A stretch of 64,000 nucleotides of DNA from contig CAWEUI010000006.1 of assembly GCA_963812195.1 (NCBI GenBank), forward strand, positions 32,962 through 96,961, read 5' to 3'. The translations under genes were made by a program, and so were the position numbers. The stretch's first letter is position 1. Each line of letters begins with the position of its first letter. Positions 47,097 to 58,088 of the stretch are shown here, one piece after another. Source of the DNA: ZC4RG30 sp963812195 (GTDB lineage Bacteria; Pseudomonadota; Gammaproteobacteria; Steroidobacterales; Steroidobacteraceae). The notes beneath the pieces are model-generated. The model did no database searches, was not told the DNA's origin, and worked only from the letters and a program-made list of their open reading frames with translations.

Positions 47097-48071
47097 ATGA
47101 ATCCGCCACCTCGCATTCTGCTGACCCGCCGCTGGACCGACGAGGTCGAGCGCCATCTCACCGCACGCTACGACGTGACCCTGAACACCGGCGACGAGCC
47201 GCTGAGCGCGGCGCAGCTGCGCGCGGCCATGACCGAATACGATGCGCTGTGCCCGACCGTGACGGACCGCATCGATGCCTCGGTGCTGGACGTGCCCGGG
47301 CGGCGCGTGCGGCTGATCGGCAATTTCGGCGTTGGCTACAACCACATCGACGTGGCGGCGGCAAAGCGGCTGGGCATCCACATATCCAATACTCCGGACG
47401 TGCTGACCGACACCACGGCCGAACTGACCCTGCTGCTGTTGCTGATGGTCACGCGCCGCGCCAGCGAGGGTGAGCGCGAACTGCGTGCCGGCAAGTGGAC
47501 CGGCTGGCGCCCCACGCACATGATGGGCACCAGCCTGGACGGCAAGTGCCTGGCGCTCATCGGGTTCGGACGCATTGCGCAGGCCATGGCGCGCAAGGCG
47601 CACGCAGCCTTCGGCATGCGCATCGCATACAACAGCCGCCGCCGTGTCGACGCGCAGATCGAAGCGCAGACCGGCGCACAGTACTTCGAATCTGTCGATG
47701 AGCTGCTTGCCGGCGCGGATGCCGTCTCGCTGCATTGCCCGGGCGGGCAGGAGACCTTCCACCTCATCGACGCCGCGCGACTGGCGCACATGAAACCCTC
47801 GGCCGTGCTGATCAACACGGCACGCGGACCGGTGGTGGACGAGGCCGCGCTCGCCGACGCGCTGTTGCAGCGGCGCATCGCGGCCGCGGGGCTCGATGTG
47901 TATGAGCAGGAGCCACGTGTGCACCCGGGCCTGCTGCAGCTGGAGAACGTCGTGCTGCTGCCCCACCTGGGCAGCGCCACCACGGAAACCCGCACGGCCA
48001 TGGGAATGCGGGTCGCCGCCAATCTCGACGCATTCTTCGACGGCAGGCCGTTGCGCGATCCGGTGGCCTGA
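47097..48071 (+). CDS. D-2-hydroxyacid dehydrogenase (glyoxylate/hydroxypyruvate reductase type)
   Basis: 324 residues, NAD(P)-dependent enzyme of the GyaR/GhrB type. It shows the nucleotide-binding ALIGFGRIAQAMARKAHA, and the catalytic Arg (INTARGPVVDEAAL), Glu (DVYEQEPRVHPG) and His (LLPHLGSATTET) in order. The start ATG at 47097 has GGAG just upstream. The next gene, 21 bp on, is a D-glycerate kinase, so the pair probably reduces hydroxypyruvate or tartronate-derived compounds to D-glycerate and phosphorylates it into glycolysis. Confidence 0.92.
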   Translation: MNPPPRILLTRRWTDEVERHLTARYDVTLNTGDEPLSAAQLRAAMTEYDALCPTVTDRIDASVLDVPGRRVRLIGNFGVGYNHIDVAAAKRLGIHISNTPDVLTDTTAELTLLLLLMVTRRASEGERELRAGKWTGWRPTHMMGTSLDGKCLALIGFGRIAQAMARKAHAAFGMRIAYNSRRRVDAQIEAQTGAQYFESVDELLAGADAVSLHCPGGQETFHLIDAARLAHMKPSAVLINTARGPVVDEAALADALLQRRIAAAGLDVYEQEPRVHPGLLQLENVVLLPHLGSATTETRTAMGMRVAANLDAFFDGRPLRDPVA

Positions 48072-48092
48072 GCATCGCGGGTATTGCCATCC

Positions 48093-48968
48093 ATGAGCGG
48101 CTGGATCGAGGACTTCCTGGCGCGCGAGAAGCTGTCCGACGGCTACCGGCGCACCATCGACAATGCCCTGCGACCCCTCGCCGAAAAGCTCGCGGAACAG
48201 GCGCGAAACAGCCCGCAGCCGCTGGTGGTGGGCCTGTGCGGCACGCAGGGCAGCGGCAAGACCACCGCGACCAGCGCGTTGCTGGAACTGCTGTCATCGC
48301 TGGACGCACGCGCGGTAGCCGTCTCGATCGATGACTTCTACCTGCCGCGCGCCGAGCGTGCCGGGCTCGCCCGCCGCGTGCATCCGCTGCTGGCAACTCG
48401 TGGCGTGCCCGGCACCCACGACGTGGAACTGGCCGAGGCGACCATCGAGTCGCTGGCCGGCGGCGAACCGACGTTCATCCCCGTGTTCGACAAGGCCCGT
48501 GACGATCGACTGCCGCGCAAGGCCTGGCGCCACACCGAAGGACCGCACCGGCTGGTGATCCTGGAAGGCTGGTGTGTCGGCGCGCGGCCGCAGACTGCCG
48601 CCGAGCTGGCCACGGCGACCAATGCGCTGGAACGTGAGGAGGATGCCGCGGGGATATGGCGCGGCTACGTGAATGATGCGCTGGCCGGGCCCTACCGCCG
48701 CTTGTTCGACCGGCTCACGCCGCTGGTCCTGCTGGCCGCGCCGTCATTCGACGTGGTGCGCGACTGGCGCGGTGAGCAGGAGCGCAAACTGCGCGCGCGG
48801 ATCCTGCGCGAGGGCGGCGACACCAGCCGTGTGCTGGACGACGCCGGGCTGGAACGCTTCATCAGCCATTACGAGCGCGTGACAAGGCACATCCTGGCGG
48901 AAATGCCCGCGCGCGCCGATCACCTCATTTCGCTTGATCGGCTTCGAAACGCGCGATTGCTTCGCTGA
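48093..48968 (+). CDS. D-glycerate 3-kinase (GLYK type)
   Basis: 291 residues, P-loop kinase related to plant and fungal glycerate kinase and to uridine/pantothenate kinases. The Walker A motif is VVGLCGTQGSGKTTATSALL; SIDDFYLPRAER and GTHDVELAEATIESLAG follow, and LVILEGWCVGARPQ carries the acid-rich core. The ATG at 48093 is used. The gene is co-transcribed with the dehydrogenase. Its final 44 bases overlap, tail to tail, the end of the pyrophosphatase gene on the other strand. Confidence 0.92.
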   Translation: MSGWIEDFLAREKLSDGYRRTIDNALRPLAEKLAEQARNSPQPLVVGLCGTQGSGKTTATSALLELLSSLDARAVAVSIDDFYLPRAERAGLARRVHPLLATRGVPGTHDVELAEATIESLAGGEPTFIPVFDKARDDRLPRKAWRHTEGPHRLVILEGWCVGARPQTAAELATATNALEREEDAAGIWRGYVNDALAGPYRRLFDRLTPLVLLAAPSFDVVRDWRGEQERKLRARILREGGDTSRVLDDAGLERFISHYERVTRHILAEMPARADHLISLDRLRNARLLR

Positions 48969-49464
48969 TCAACCGCTTCGCCTCGGCCGCATCGCCCCAG
49001 CCGGTCACCTTGACCCACTTGCCGGGCTCCAGATCCTTGTAGTGCTCGAAGAAATGCTGGATCTGCTGACGGGTGATCAGCGGCAGGTCGGTGTAGTCGC
49101 GCACGTGCTCATAGCGGCGTGACAGCCGCGGCGCCGGCACCGCCACGATCTTCTCGTCGCCGCCGGCCTCGTCCTGCATTTTGAGGACTCCGACCGGCTG
49201 CACCGCGATCACGCAGCCGGGCAGCAAGCCGCGCTGGTTGGCGATGACCACGTCACAGGGATCGCCGTCCTCCGACAATGTGTGCGGAATGAATCCGTAA
49301 TTGCCCGGATAGCGCATGGCCGTATAGAGGAAACGGTCCACCACCAGGGCCCCGGACTGCTTGTCGATCTCGTACTTGATCGGCTCGCCGCCTACCGGCA
49401 CTTCTACCACTACGTTCACTTCATCAGGTGGATTCCTGCCGATGGACAGCTTGTCGAGAAGCAT
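48925..49464 (-). CDS. ppa: Inorganic pyrophosphatase
   Basis: 179 residues, family I soluble pyrophosphatase that hydrolyses PPi and pulls biosynthetic reactions. The metal-binding acidic signature is EDGDPCDVVI near residue 66, preceded by YPGNYGFIPHTL; the other conserved parts are KYEIDKQSG, PGCVIAVQPVGVLKMQDEAG and HFFEHYKDLEPGKWVKVTGW. The family ends typically after RFEAD. The 3' end overlaps the glycerate kinase gene by 44 bases on the opposite strand. Confidence 0.95.
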   Translation of the reverse strand: MLLDKLSIGRNPPDEVNVVVEVPVGGEPIKYEIDKQSGALVVDRFLYTAMRYPGNYGFIPHTLSEDGDPCDVVIANQRGLLPGCVIAVQPVGVLKMQDEAGGDEKIVAVPAPRLSRRYEHVRDYTDLPLITRQQIQHFFEHYKDLEPGKWVKVTGWGDAAEAKRLISEAIARFEADQAK

Positions 49465-49536
49465 TCTTCAGGCGCCTGTATCTATGACATGAAACCGGAT
49501 GTGCAAAGTATACAAGGCCTGATGCATCATCCCGCC

Positions 49537-50258
<722 letters not shown>

Positions 50259-50262
<4 letters not shown>

Positions 50263-52634
50263 TCCGCGTTCTTGGCAAGCTGGATCGCAAGCTGGTGCGC
50301 GACCTGTCGCGCATGAAGATGCAGGTGGCCGCGGTCGGCGGCGTGCTCGCCTGCGGCGTGGTGCTGTGGGTGATGGCCAACGGCATGTACGATTCGCTGC
50401 AACGCGCCCGCGACGGCTACTACGACAGCCAGCACATGGCCGACATGGCCGCCAGCGTGGTACGGGCGCCGCTGGAGCTGGTACCCAGCCTGCAGGCGGT
50501 ACCCGGCATCAGTGCGCTGGAGGCGCGGGTGTCGGGCGTCGGCCTGCTGGATCTGCCCGACCGCGTCGCGCCGGTCTCCGCGCGCCTGGTATCGTTGCCG
50601 CCGGGCCGGGCACCCCGGGTCAACCAGATCGTGCTGCGCCAGGGGCACATGCCCGATCCCACCCATCACGGCGAGGTACTGATCAACGAGGCGTTCGCTG
50701 CGGCCAACCAGCTCGGGCCCGGCGACAAGCTCGGTGCCATCATTTACGGCAAGCGGCTCGAGGTCACGATCGTCGGCGTCGCCAGCAGCCCCGAATTCGT
50801 GTTCGCGGTGGCACCCGGTGCGCTGCTGCCGGAGCCGGAGCGCTTCGGGGTGCTATGGATGGATCGTGAGTCGCTGGCGCGCGCTTTCGATCTGTACGGC
50901 GCGTTCAACGATCTGGTGCTGCGCCTCGAGCCGGACACCAATCCGGCGCAGGTGGCCGCGCGCATCGATCGCATACTGGCCCGCTACGGCGGCCATGGGG
51001 CTTACGGGCGCGACCGGATGCTCTCGGCGCAGTTCATGGCCGACGAGCTGTCCTCGCTGGAGACGCTGGCCTCGGTGCTGCCGCCCGTGTTCCTGCTGGT
51101 GGCCGCGTTCCTGCTGAATGTCTCGCTGTCGCGGCTGGTCGCCACCGAGCGCTCCAACATCGGGCTGATGAAGTCCTTCGGCTACGGCAATGTGCCGATC
51201 GCCCTGCACTACGCCAAGTTCGCACTGGCCTTCGGAATGCTGGGCGCCGTAGTGGGCATGATCGGCGGCTGGCTGGTCGGTGTGTACGTGGGCGGTATCT
51301 ACGCCACGGTGTACCAGATTCCCGGCCTGCACTTCGACGCCGGGCCAGGCGTGTACATCAGCGCATTGATCATCGCCCTGCTCTCGGCGCTGGCCGGCGC
51401 GGCGCAGGCCGTGTGGCGCGCGACGCACCTGGCGCCGGCCGCGGCGCTGGCGCCACCGGCACCGACGGCCTATGGCGCGCTGAGCGGCGCAATGGAAGGC
51501 CTGGCCGCGCGCCTGGACGGCAAGACGCGCATGGTGGCGCGGCGCATCCTGCGCTTTCCGCGCCGCTCGGCCACCACCGTGGCGGGCATTGCCATGGCCA
51601 TGGGGCTGATGATCACCGCGCAGCATTTTCCGCTGTCGATGTATCGGATCATCGACGTGACCTTTGGCCTCGCGCAGCGCGAGGACGTCATGGTGAGCTT
51701 CTCCGAAGCCAGCGACGAGCGCATCCTGCAGGACGTCGCCCGGCTGCCCGGCGTGCTGAAGGTCGAGCCGCTGCGCGGCGCCGAGGTGATATTCCAGGCC
51801 GGCAGCCGCACGCGGCGCAGCGCGCTGACCGGCGTGCCCGCGGACGTTTCGCTGAACCGGATTCTCGATGAGCACCTCGAGCCGGTGGTGCCGCGCGCCG
51901 ATGGCCTGACGTTGTCCGAGAACCTGGCCAACAAGCTCGATGTGAAGCTCGGCGACAAGGTGCACGTGCAGGCCACGGACGGCCACCTGGCCAGCGCGGA
52001 CCTGCCGGTCGTGGCCATCGTCAGACCCTACCTGGCGGCCTCGGCCTACATGGGCCTGGATGCGATGAACCGCATGCTGCGCGAACCGGGGCGGGTGACC
52101 TCCGCCTATCTGCTGCTGGATCCGCGGCAACGCGCCGCGTTCAGTGCGCGCACCAAGCAGCTGCCGCGCATCGTGGCGGTGAGTTTCAAGGACAACGCGC
52201 GGGCCTCGATGACCAAACTGCTCTCCCAGGGCAGCGGCTTCTTCGCCTGGCTGTTCGTGCTGTTCTCCTCGCTGATGGCGGCCGGCGTGGCCTTCTCGGC
52301 GGCGCGCGTCACGCTGGCCGAACAGCAACGCGACCTGGCCACGCTGCGCGTGCTGGGGTTCGGCAGGCGCGAGGCGTCCTACGTGCTGGTCGCCGAGCTG
52401 GGCGCGCTGCTGCTGGTGGCATTGCCGCTGGGCGCCGTGCTCGGGCGACTGCTGTCGCGCTGGCTGATGGCGCAGTTCGAGACCGACCTGTTCACCTTTC
52501 CGTATGTCACCAGCGCGGCAGCCTACGCCAAGCCCGCGCTGTTCGTGGCCGCCTCGGTAGTGGTAGCCACACTATTGGTCAGGCGCGGCATTGATCGACT
52601 GGACCTTGTTGGCGTGCTCAAATCGAGGGAGTGA
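50259..52634 (+). CDS. ABC transporter permease with two FtsX domains
   Basis: 791 residues, GTG start at 50259 overlapping the ATPase stop. The N-terminal membrane helix (AAVGGVLACGVVLWVMANGM) is followed by a periplasmic domain, then a first FtsX/MacB-type permease block (LASVLPPVFLLVAAFLLNVS, ERSNIGLMKSFGYGNVPIAL) and a second near 650-790 (SGFFAWLFVLFSSLMAAGVA, LGFGRREASYVLVAELGALL, LDLVGVLKSRE). Two permease halves in one chain allow it to work as a homomeric or single-chain pump with the adjacent ATPase and adaptor. Confidence 0.93.
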
Positions 52635-53800
52635 TGGCAAACGAGCAATTCGTGAAGCGACGCCGCCGCGTGCGCTGGGTGTGGGCCGTGGCTGTTGCGG
52701 TAACCCTGCTGCTGATCGGCTGGGGGCTGTGGCCGCGCCCGCTGGAAGTGGACACCACCAAGGTGGACCACGGGGACGTCAGCGTGGATCTGGTGGACCA
52801 GGGCAAGACCCGGATGCACGATGTCTATGTGGTTTCGGCACCGTTCTCGGGCCGCGTATTGCGGGTGGAGGTCGAACCCGGCGACCACGTTGCCGCCGGC
52901 AGCGTCGTGGCGCGCATGACGCGCACCGCGGCCGGCTTTCTGGATACCCGCAGCGACGCACAGGCACGCGCCGCCGTCAATGCGGCCGAGGCGCAGTTGC
53001 GCGCCGCGCAGACGGAGCTGGACCTGGCAGCTCGCGACGACGCGCGCACACGCGATCTGGCCGCGCGTCACCTGGCTCCCGTGGCTTCGCAGGACGCCAG
53101 CCAGGCGCGACTGAAGGCCGCGCAGGCCTCCCGCGATGCGGCCAGCGCGGAGCTGCAACGCGCGCGTGGGGCGTTGCAGCCGGCAGACCGCACCGAGGGC
53201 GGCAGCGTGGCGGTCAAGTCACCGGTAAAGGGCGACGTACTGAGCATCCCGCAGAAGAGCGAGAGCGTGATTGGCGCCGGTGCGCCGCTGGTGCAGATCG
53301 GCGACCCCTCGCACATCGAGGTGGTCGCCGAGTACCTGTCGCAGGATGCGGTGCGCATGCGTCCCGGACAGCATGCCTTCATCGAGAACTGGGGCGGTCC
53401 ACCGCTGGCCGCGACGGTGGATCGCATCGAGCCCGTCGCGCACCTGAAGATCTCGGCGCTGGGCGTCGAGGAGCAGCGCACCAACGTCATCCTGCAATTC
53501 AACGATCCGCAGGACGCGCAGCGTTTCGGCCATGATTTCCGCGTCGACGCGCGCGTGTCCGTGGCCGAAGCACCCAACGCGTTGCGCGTGCCGCTGGGCG
53601 CACTGTTCCGCTACCAGGACGGCTGGGCCACCTACAAGGTGGTGGACGGCCGCGCCGTGCTCACGCCGGTGGTCACCGGCATAGCCAGCGACGCCTACCG
53701 TGAGGTCAAATCGGGCCTTGCGGCCGGCGACACGGTGATCCTGTTCCCCGACCCCAAGGTCGGCGACGGTGTGCGCGTAGCGGCGCGGCCGGCCGCCTGA
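52634..53800 (+). CDS. Efflux RND/ABC-type periplasmic adaptor (HlyD/MacA family)
   Basis: 388 residues. An N-terminal anchor helix (WVWAVAVAVTLLLIGWGLWP) is followed by lipoyl-like segments (VVSAPFSGRVLRVEVEPGDH, and SPVKGDVLSIPQKSESVIGA), a helical hairpin (AVNAAEAQLRAAQTELDLAA), and beta-barrel/MP domains (VRMRPGQHAFIENWGGPPLA). The ATG overlaps the permease stop (TGATG). It would bridge the inner-membrane pump to an outer-membrane channel; the TolC-like protein at 45.7-47.0 kb is a candidate. Confidence 0.92.
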   Translation: MANEQFVKRRRRVRWVWAVAVAVTLLLIGWGLWPRPLEVDTTKVDHGDVSVDLVDQGKTRMHDVYVVSAPFSGRVLRVEVEPGDHVAAGSVVARMTRTAAGFLDTRSDAQARAAVNAAEAQLRAAQTELDLAARDDARTRDLAARHLAPVASQDASQARLKAAQASRDAASAELQRARGALQPADRTEGGSVAVKSPVKGDVLSIPQKSESVIGAGAPLVQIGDPSHIEVVAEYLSQDAVRMRPGQHAFIENWGGPPLAATVDRIEPVAHLKISALGVEEQRTNVILQFNDPQDAQRFGHDFRVDARVSVAEAPNALRVPLGALFRYQDGWATYKVVDGRAVLTPVVTGIASDAYREVKSGLAAGDTVILFPDPKVGDGVRVAARPAA

Positions 53801-53833
53801 GAGTCCTTTGACCCAAGCCTGGAGGAGTTGCTC

Positions 53834-54859
53834 ATGCAGATAGGAATGATCGGCCTCGGGCGCATGGGCGCCAACATGGTGCGCCGCCTGATGACGCGGC
53901 GGCCATGAATGCGTGGTCTTCGACGTTCCGGCGACGCCGTCGCGGCATCAGCGGCGCGCATGGGTCAGGGCGCCGCCGGCTCTGGCGGACTTTGCCGGCA
54001 AACTGGCCACGCCGCGCCACACTGGCTGATGGTGCCGGCCGCCGCGGTGGATGCCACCATCGCGGACCTGCTGCCGCACCTGGAGTCGGGCGACACCATC
54101 ATCGACGGCGGCAACTCCTACTACATCGATGACATTCGCCGCTCCGAGCGAACTGCGCGAGCGCGGGCATCAACTACCTGGACGTTGGCACCAGCGGCGG
54201 CGTCTGGGGCCTGGAACGCGGCTACTGCATGATGATCGGCGGTCACACGAGGCGTGCAGGCACTGGATCCGATCTTCGCGGACATTGCGTCCGGGCGATC
54301 GGCGAATCGGGCGTACGCCCGGACGCGGAAGGCACCGCCGGCACCGCCGAACACGGCTACCTGCATTGCGGCCCCGGCGGCGCCGGCCACTTCGTGAAGA
54401 TGGTGCACAACGGCATCGAATACGGCCTGATGGCGGCCTATGCCGAGGGCATGAGCATTCTGCAGACACGCCAACATCGGCGCGCAGCGAGCACGACATC
54501 GACGCCGAGACCACGCCGCTGCGCGACCCGGAGCACTACCGTTACGAGCTGAACCTGCGCCGACATCGCCGAAGTCGTGGCGCCGGGGCAGCGTGATTTC
54601 CTCCTGGCTGCTGGACCTGACCGCCACGGCGCTGGTCAAGGATCCGGCGCTGGCCAGCTTCAGCGGGCGGGTCTCGGATTCCGGCGAAGGCCGCTGGACC
54701 ATCAAGGCCGCCATCGACGAGGCCGTGCCGGCACCGGTGCTGACCACCGCCCTGTACGAGCGCTTCAGCTCACGCGGTGCCGCCGAATTCCAGAACAAGC
54801 TCCTGTCGGCGATGCGCCTGGGTTTCGGCGGTCATCTGGAAGTCGCGGACAAGAAGTGA
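53834..54859 (+). CDS. gnd: 6-phosphogluconate dehydrogenase (decarboxylating), multiple frame changes
   Basis: Oxidative pentose phosphate enzyme producing ribulose-5-phosphate, CO2 and reduced cofactor. The short (about 340-residue) form. MQIGMIGLGRMGANMVRRLM gives the nucleotide-binding site; pieces in other frames give WLMVPAA, IIDGGNSYY, and the substrate-binding YLHCGPGGAGHFVKMVHNGI with EYGLMAAYAEGMSIL. The end reads DSGEGRWTIKAAIDEAVPAP to GGHLEVADKK. About seven frame changes lie between 53905 and 54590, probably sequence errors. A GGAGGAG site precedes the ATG. The stop abuts that of the convergent histidine kinase. Confidence 0.87.
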
Positions 54860-56230
54860 TCAGCGGGGGAAGTCGATCCGCACGCGCGTGCCACGACCCT
54901 GTTCACCCGCCCCGATGCCGAGCGCCGCGTCGTGCTGGCGCGCCACTTCCGCGACGATACTCAATCCGAGTCCGCTGCCGCTGCCGCGCGACAGGCTGCC
55001 CCGGTAGAAGCGTGACAACACCTTCTCGCGCTCGGCTGGCGGAATGCCGACACCGGAGTCCACGACCTCCACAAAGGCATGGTCGTCCTGCATGCCGGTC
55101 CTGACGGTAACCATGCCGCCGGCGGGCGTGTAGATCAGCGCATTGTCGATGAGATTGCCCAGCGCTTCGGTCAGCAGCCAGGAAACGCCCACCACCTGCG
55201 CGCTGTGCAGCTCGGCACCCAGATCGATGCCGGCCGCCGCGGCCCTTTGCACCTGACCCGATACCACCGACTGCGCCAGCGCCACCAGATCCACGCTCTC
55301 GCGGGGCGAGAACCTGTGCCCGAGTTCGCCGGACCTGGCCAGTGCCAGCAGCTGCTGGGCGGTGTGCGAGAGACGCAATGCCGCTGCACGAATGGAATCG
55401 AGACGCGCGCGCCGCGCCGCGTCCTGTTCATCGCCAGCCAGCAGATCCAGCTGCGCCAGCATGCCTGCCAGCGGCGTGCGCAGCTGGTGCGCCGCGCTGT
55501 CCAGAAAATCGCGCTGGGCGCGCGTGCTCGTCTCGATCTCGGCCAGCAGTGAATTCAGCTTTTCGACCACACTGCGCAGCTCCAGTGGCACCGCGCTGGT
55601 GGGCAGTGGCGCCAGGTCCTCCGGCGACCTGCGGGCAATCTGCTCGCCGATTTCCCCGACCGGCTTCAGGGCGGCACGCACCGCCAGCCACACGCAAGCC
55701 AGCACCGCGATGAGCTCCGCGGCGCTGGTCCAGAATGCCGTCGACCAGATCCTGGAGCGGACCATGGCGCGCTTGTTGAGCGTCTCGGCCACCGTGATCA
55801 TCACCGGACCGGCCCGCGATACCCTGCGGTAGGTGACCAGGCGAATGGGGCGGTCCCGATAGAAAGCCGACAGGAATGCCGGATTGCCGGACGCAACGTT
55901 CGCGCTGGGCAGGTCCTGATTGCCGGCCACCACGGATCCGTCCGGCGCCCTGATCTGGAAGAAGACCTTGTCCGCGCTGTCGGTCAGCAGGACATTGAGC
56001 GTTTCCTGCGACACGCGCGCATCGATCCTGCCGCTGTTTCGCACGCGCACGTTCAGCGACAGCGCCAGCGCCGCGTCGGCGATATCACGATCGTATGCCT
56101 GGCGGACCGGCTCGGCACTGGAGAAGATCTGCGCCGCTGTCCCGATCACCAGCACCGCGGCGATCGGCGCGGCCAGCAGTTGCAGCAGGCGCCGCCGCAC
56201 GGACTGGCGCCGATCAGGTTTCGTCATCAT
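54860..56230 (-). CDS. Sensor histidine kinase (TctE-like)
   Basis: 456 residues. A first membrane span at about 15-35, a periplasmic domain to about 155, a second span at 170-187 and HAMP-like linker precede the dimerisation helix with the phospho-acceptor H248 in DFLDSAAHQLRTPLAGML. The ATPase domain contains EALGNLIDNALIYTPAGGMV (N box), VEVVDSGVGIPPAEREKVL (G1) and GSGLGLSIVAEVARQHDAAL (G2). It overlaps the response regulator upstream by 17 bases. The periplasmic domain is the two-component sensor type found in tricarboxylate and related sensors, so the ligand may be an organic acid. Confidence 0.93.
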   Translation of the reverse strand: MMTKPDRRQSVRRRLLQLLAAPIAAVLVIGTAAQIFSSAEPVRQAYDRDIADAALALSLNVRVRNSGRIDARVSQETLNVLLTDSADKVFFQIRAPDGSVVAGNQDLPSANVASGNPAFLSAFYRDRPIRLVTYRRVSRAGPVMITVAETLNKRAMVRSRIWSTAFWTSAAELIAVLACVWLAVRAALKPVGEIGEQIARRSPEDLAPLPTSAVPLELRSVVEKLNSLLAEIETSTRAQRDFLDSAAHQLRTPLAGMLAQLDLLAGDEQDAARRARLDSIRAAALRLSHTAQQLLALARSGELGHRFSPRESVDLVALAQSVVSGQVQRAAAAGIDLGAELHSAQVVGVSWLLTEALGNLIDNALIYTPAGGMVTVRTGMQDDHAFVEVVDSGVGIPPAEREKVLSRFYRGSLSRGSGSGLGLSIVAEVARQHDAALGIGAGEQGRGTRVRIDFPR

Positions 56231-56885
56231 CCAGGCGGTAACCCAGCCCGCGCACCGCGTGGATCACCACCCGGCCCAGCAGCTTCTGGCGCAACCGTGA
56301 GACATAGACTTCCACGGCATTCGGCGTGATCTCCCCGCCCCAGCCGGACACGGCCGACAGCAGCTTGTCCTTGGGCACGATGTGCCCGGCATTGAGCGCC
56401 AGGCATTCCAGAATGCCCCATTCCCTGGAAGTCAGATCCAGCGGTTGCCCATCCAGACGGCATTCCTTGCGTGCCAGATCCAGCGCCAGCGGTCCGATCC
56501 GCATTTCGGAGCTGGCCTGTCCGCCGGCGCGCCGCAGCAAGGCCCGGCAGCGGGCCTGCAGCTCCGGCACCTCGAATGGCTTGGTGAGGTAGTCGTCCGC
56601 GCCGGTATCCAGCGCCGACACCCGATCATTGATGCCGTCGCGCGCCGTGAGGATCAGCACCGGCATGTTCTGCCCCGCGCGCCGCATGCCCTTGAGCAGT
56701 TGCATGCCGTTCTCGTCCGGCAAACCGATGTCCAGAACCACCAGATCGAAGGACTCCGCCTGCAACGCCGCGCGGGCCTGCTCGGCGCTGCCAACGATGT
56801 CCGCCGCGTGCTTGTCCAGTTCCAGCGCACGCCGGATGGCATCCGCAATCAGCGAATCATCTTCGACTATCAGAATTCGCATCAT
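56214..56885 (-). CDS. OmpR-family response regulator
   Basis: 223 residues. The receiver has acidic residues near the start (ILIVEDDSLIADAIRRALEL), the phospho-acceptor D52 in LVVLDIGLPDENGMQLLKGM, and the conserved Lys in DYLTKPFEVPELQARCRALL. The winged-helix output domain (LTSREWGILECLALNAGHIV, AVEVYVSRLRQKLL, VIHAVRGLGYRL) is intact. It is the first gene of the two-component operon. Confidence 0.95.
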   Translation of the reverse strand: MMRILIVEDDSLIADAIRRALELDKHAADIVGSAEQARAALQAESFDLVVLDIGLPDENGMQLLKGMRRAGQNMPVLILTARDGINDRVSALDTGADDYLTKPFEVPELQARCRALLRRAGGQASSEMRIGPLALDLARKECRLDGQPLDLTSREWGILECLALNAGHIVPKDKLLSAVSGWGGEITPNAVEVYVSRLRQKLLGRVVIHAVRGLGYRLDDDET

Positions 56886-57026
56886 TGCATGTTACACCTG
56901 CAGCCTGATTTACCCTGCGGGTGCAACGCGTTGCCTGCGCGGCAGGTGCCACCTTTGCGCGCCGTCAGGCTGTCGTCAGCCAGTGCGCGCAACCTGCATC
57001 CGCATGACACGATCTGGAGCACCCCA

Positions 57027-57398
57027 ATGACGCTTCCCGATATTGACCACCGCTGTGGACCTCGCGTCGCCATCGACGTCCCCATTCGTCTGATCGCCCC
57101 GCGAGGACTTTCAATGAACGGCCGGATGCGTGAACTGAGCGTCAGCGGTGCATTGGTCGAGGCGCGTGGCTCGCTGCCCGAATTGACCTGCGTGGCGGTG
57201 CGGTTCATCACGCCGGGCACGCCCAGTCGCATCTCGAACGCGCTGCGTGGCTACGTGACGCGCTGCATGCCCGGGCGCCTTGCCCTGAGCTGGATGGAAC
57301 TGGCGCCGGCACATGTCCTGGACCTGATAGAGAGCAAGCTGGCGTTGCGTCCGCGCACGAAGCGGCTACTGCCATCCCACAACTATTTCCAGTACTGA
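57027..57398 (+). CDS. PilZ-domain protein
   Basis: 123 residues. A single PilZ domain, which normally binds cyclic di-GMP. The first motif is RCGPR near residue 9, matching RxxxR, and the second is ELSVSGALVE near 37, where the usual Asp/Asn is replaced by Glu, so binding may be altered. Nothing else follows the domain except a basic tail. It stands alone between the two-component genes and the UrcA gene, with GGAG about 10 bases before the ATG. Confidence 0.8.
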   Translation: MTLPDIDHRCGPRVAIDVPIRLIAPRGLSMNGRMRELSVSGALVEARGSLPELTCVAVRFITPGTPSRISNALRGYVTRCMPGRLALSWMELAPAHVLDLIESKLALRPRTKRLLPSHNYFQY

Positions 57399-57506
57399 GC
57401 GTCGGACAGGCGGCGCTATGGCCGGCTTCTCGTCGCAACGGCGACCGACATCGTGCCGATCGCCGTTGCAAGCTGCGCTCCAAGGCATCTACGTCCCGAC
57501 AGCCGG

Positions 57507-57896
57507 TTATCCGACCGCGATCGGCCCGACTTTCACCGAACCCAGCGGCTGCTTGTAGTGCCGGTAATAGGCGGCAGTCAGCGGTTGCGTATCGATCTTC
57601 ACCACTGCAGGGGCGATCGCATTCTGCTCGCAGCCATGCAATGCCACGATCGTCTGCAGGGGTACCGTCTGCGCCGGGTCATATCCACACACCCACTCGG
57701 ACGCGCGTTGCAGACGCCAGAATATCCGCCTGGCGCCTGCCGGCGTACGTGCGTTGAGATCTCCGATGTGCACGGTGACCGAGCGGGTACGCGCACCGTC
57801 GGCATAACTGCCCACCGGCTGCGCGGCCGAGGCGCCCATTGCCATCGCCCCGGCCACCACTGCTGTTGCCAGCACTGATTTGCTGATTGCGTTCAT
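57507..57896 (-). CDS. UrcA-family secreted protein
   Basis: 129 residues. The signal peptide is MNAISKSVLATAVVAGAMAM ending ASAA. The mature part has the UrcA-type core SVTVHIGDLNARTPAGARRI, then WRLQRASEWVC and two Cys likely forming a disulfide, and GSVKVGPIAVG at the end. The family's function is unknown to me; members are common in Caulobacter, sphingomonads and the Steroidobacter/Rhodanobacter groups. About 190 bp upstream is non-coding. Confidence 0.8.
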   Translation of the reverse strand: MNAISKSVLATAVVAGAMAMGASAAQPVGSYADGARTRSVTVHIGDLNARTPAGARRIFWRLQRASEWVCGYDPAQTVPLQTIVALHGCEQNAIAPAVVKIDTQPLTAAYYRHYKQPLGSVKVGPIAVG

Positions 57897-58088
57897 GACG
57901 TTCTCCTTACGATTCCTTGAAATGAACCAGTTGCCCGACTCTCCGGGCCGATGGAGAACATCATCCCCCGTGAGGCTGACGCAGCGCTGACGGGACCAAG
58001 CCCGTCTGATCAGCGACACTCTGGACTGGAGGGCGCCACTCCTCAAGATTTGGGCGTGCAGAAGCGATATGCGACATCACGCGCAGCT

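Noticed and set aside
50853..52328. 491-codon open frame opposite the ABC permease
   Set aside because: Repetitive Arg/Gln/His text opposite a clear permease.
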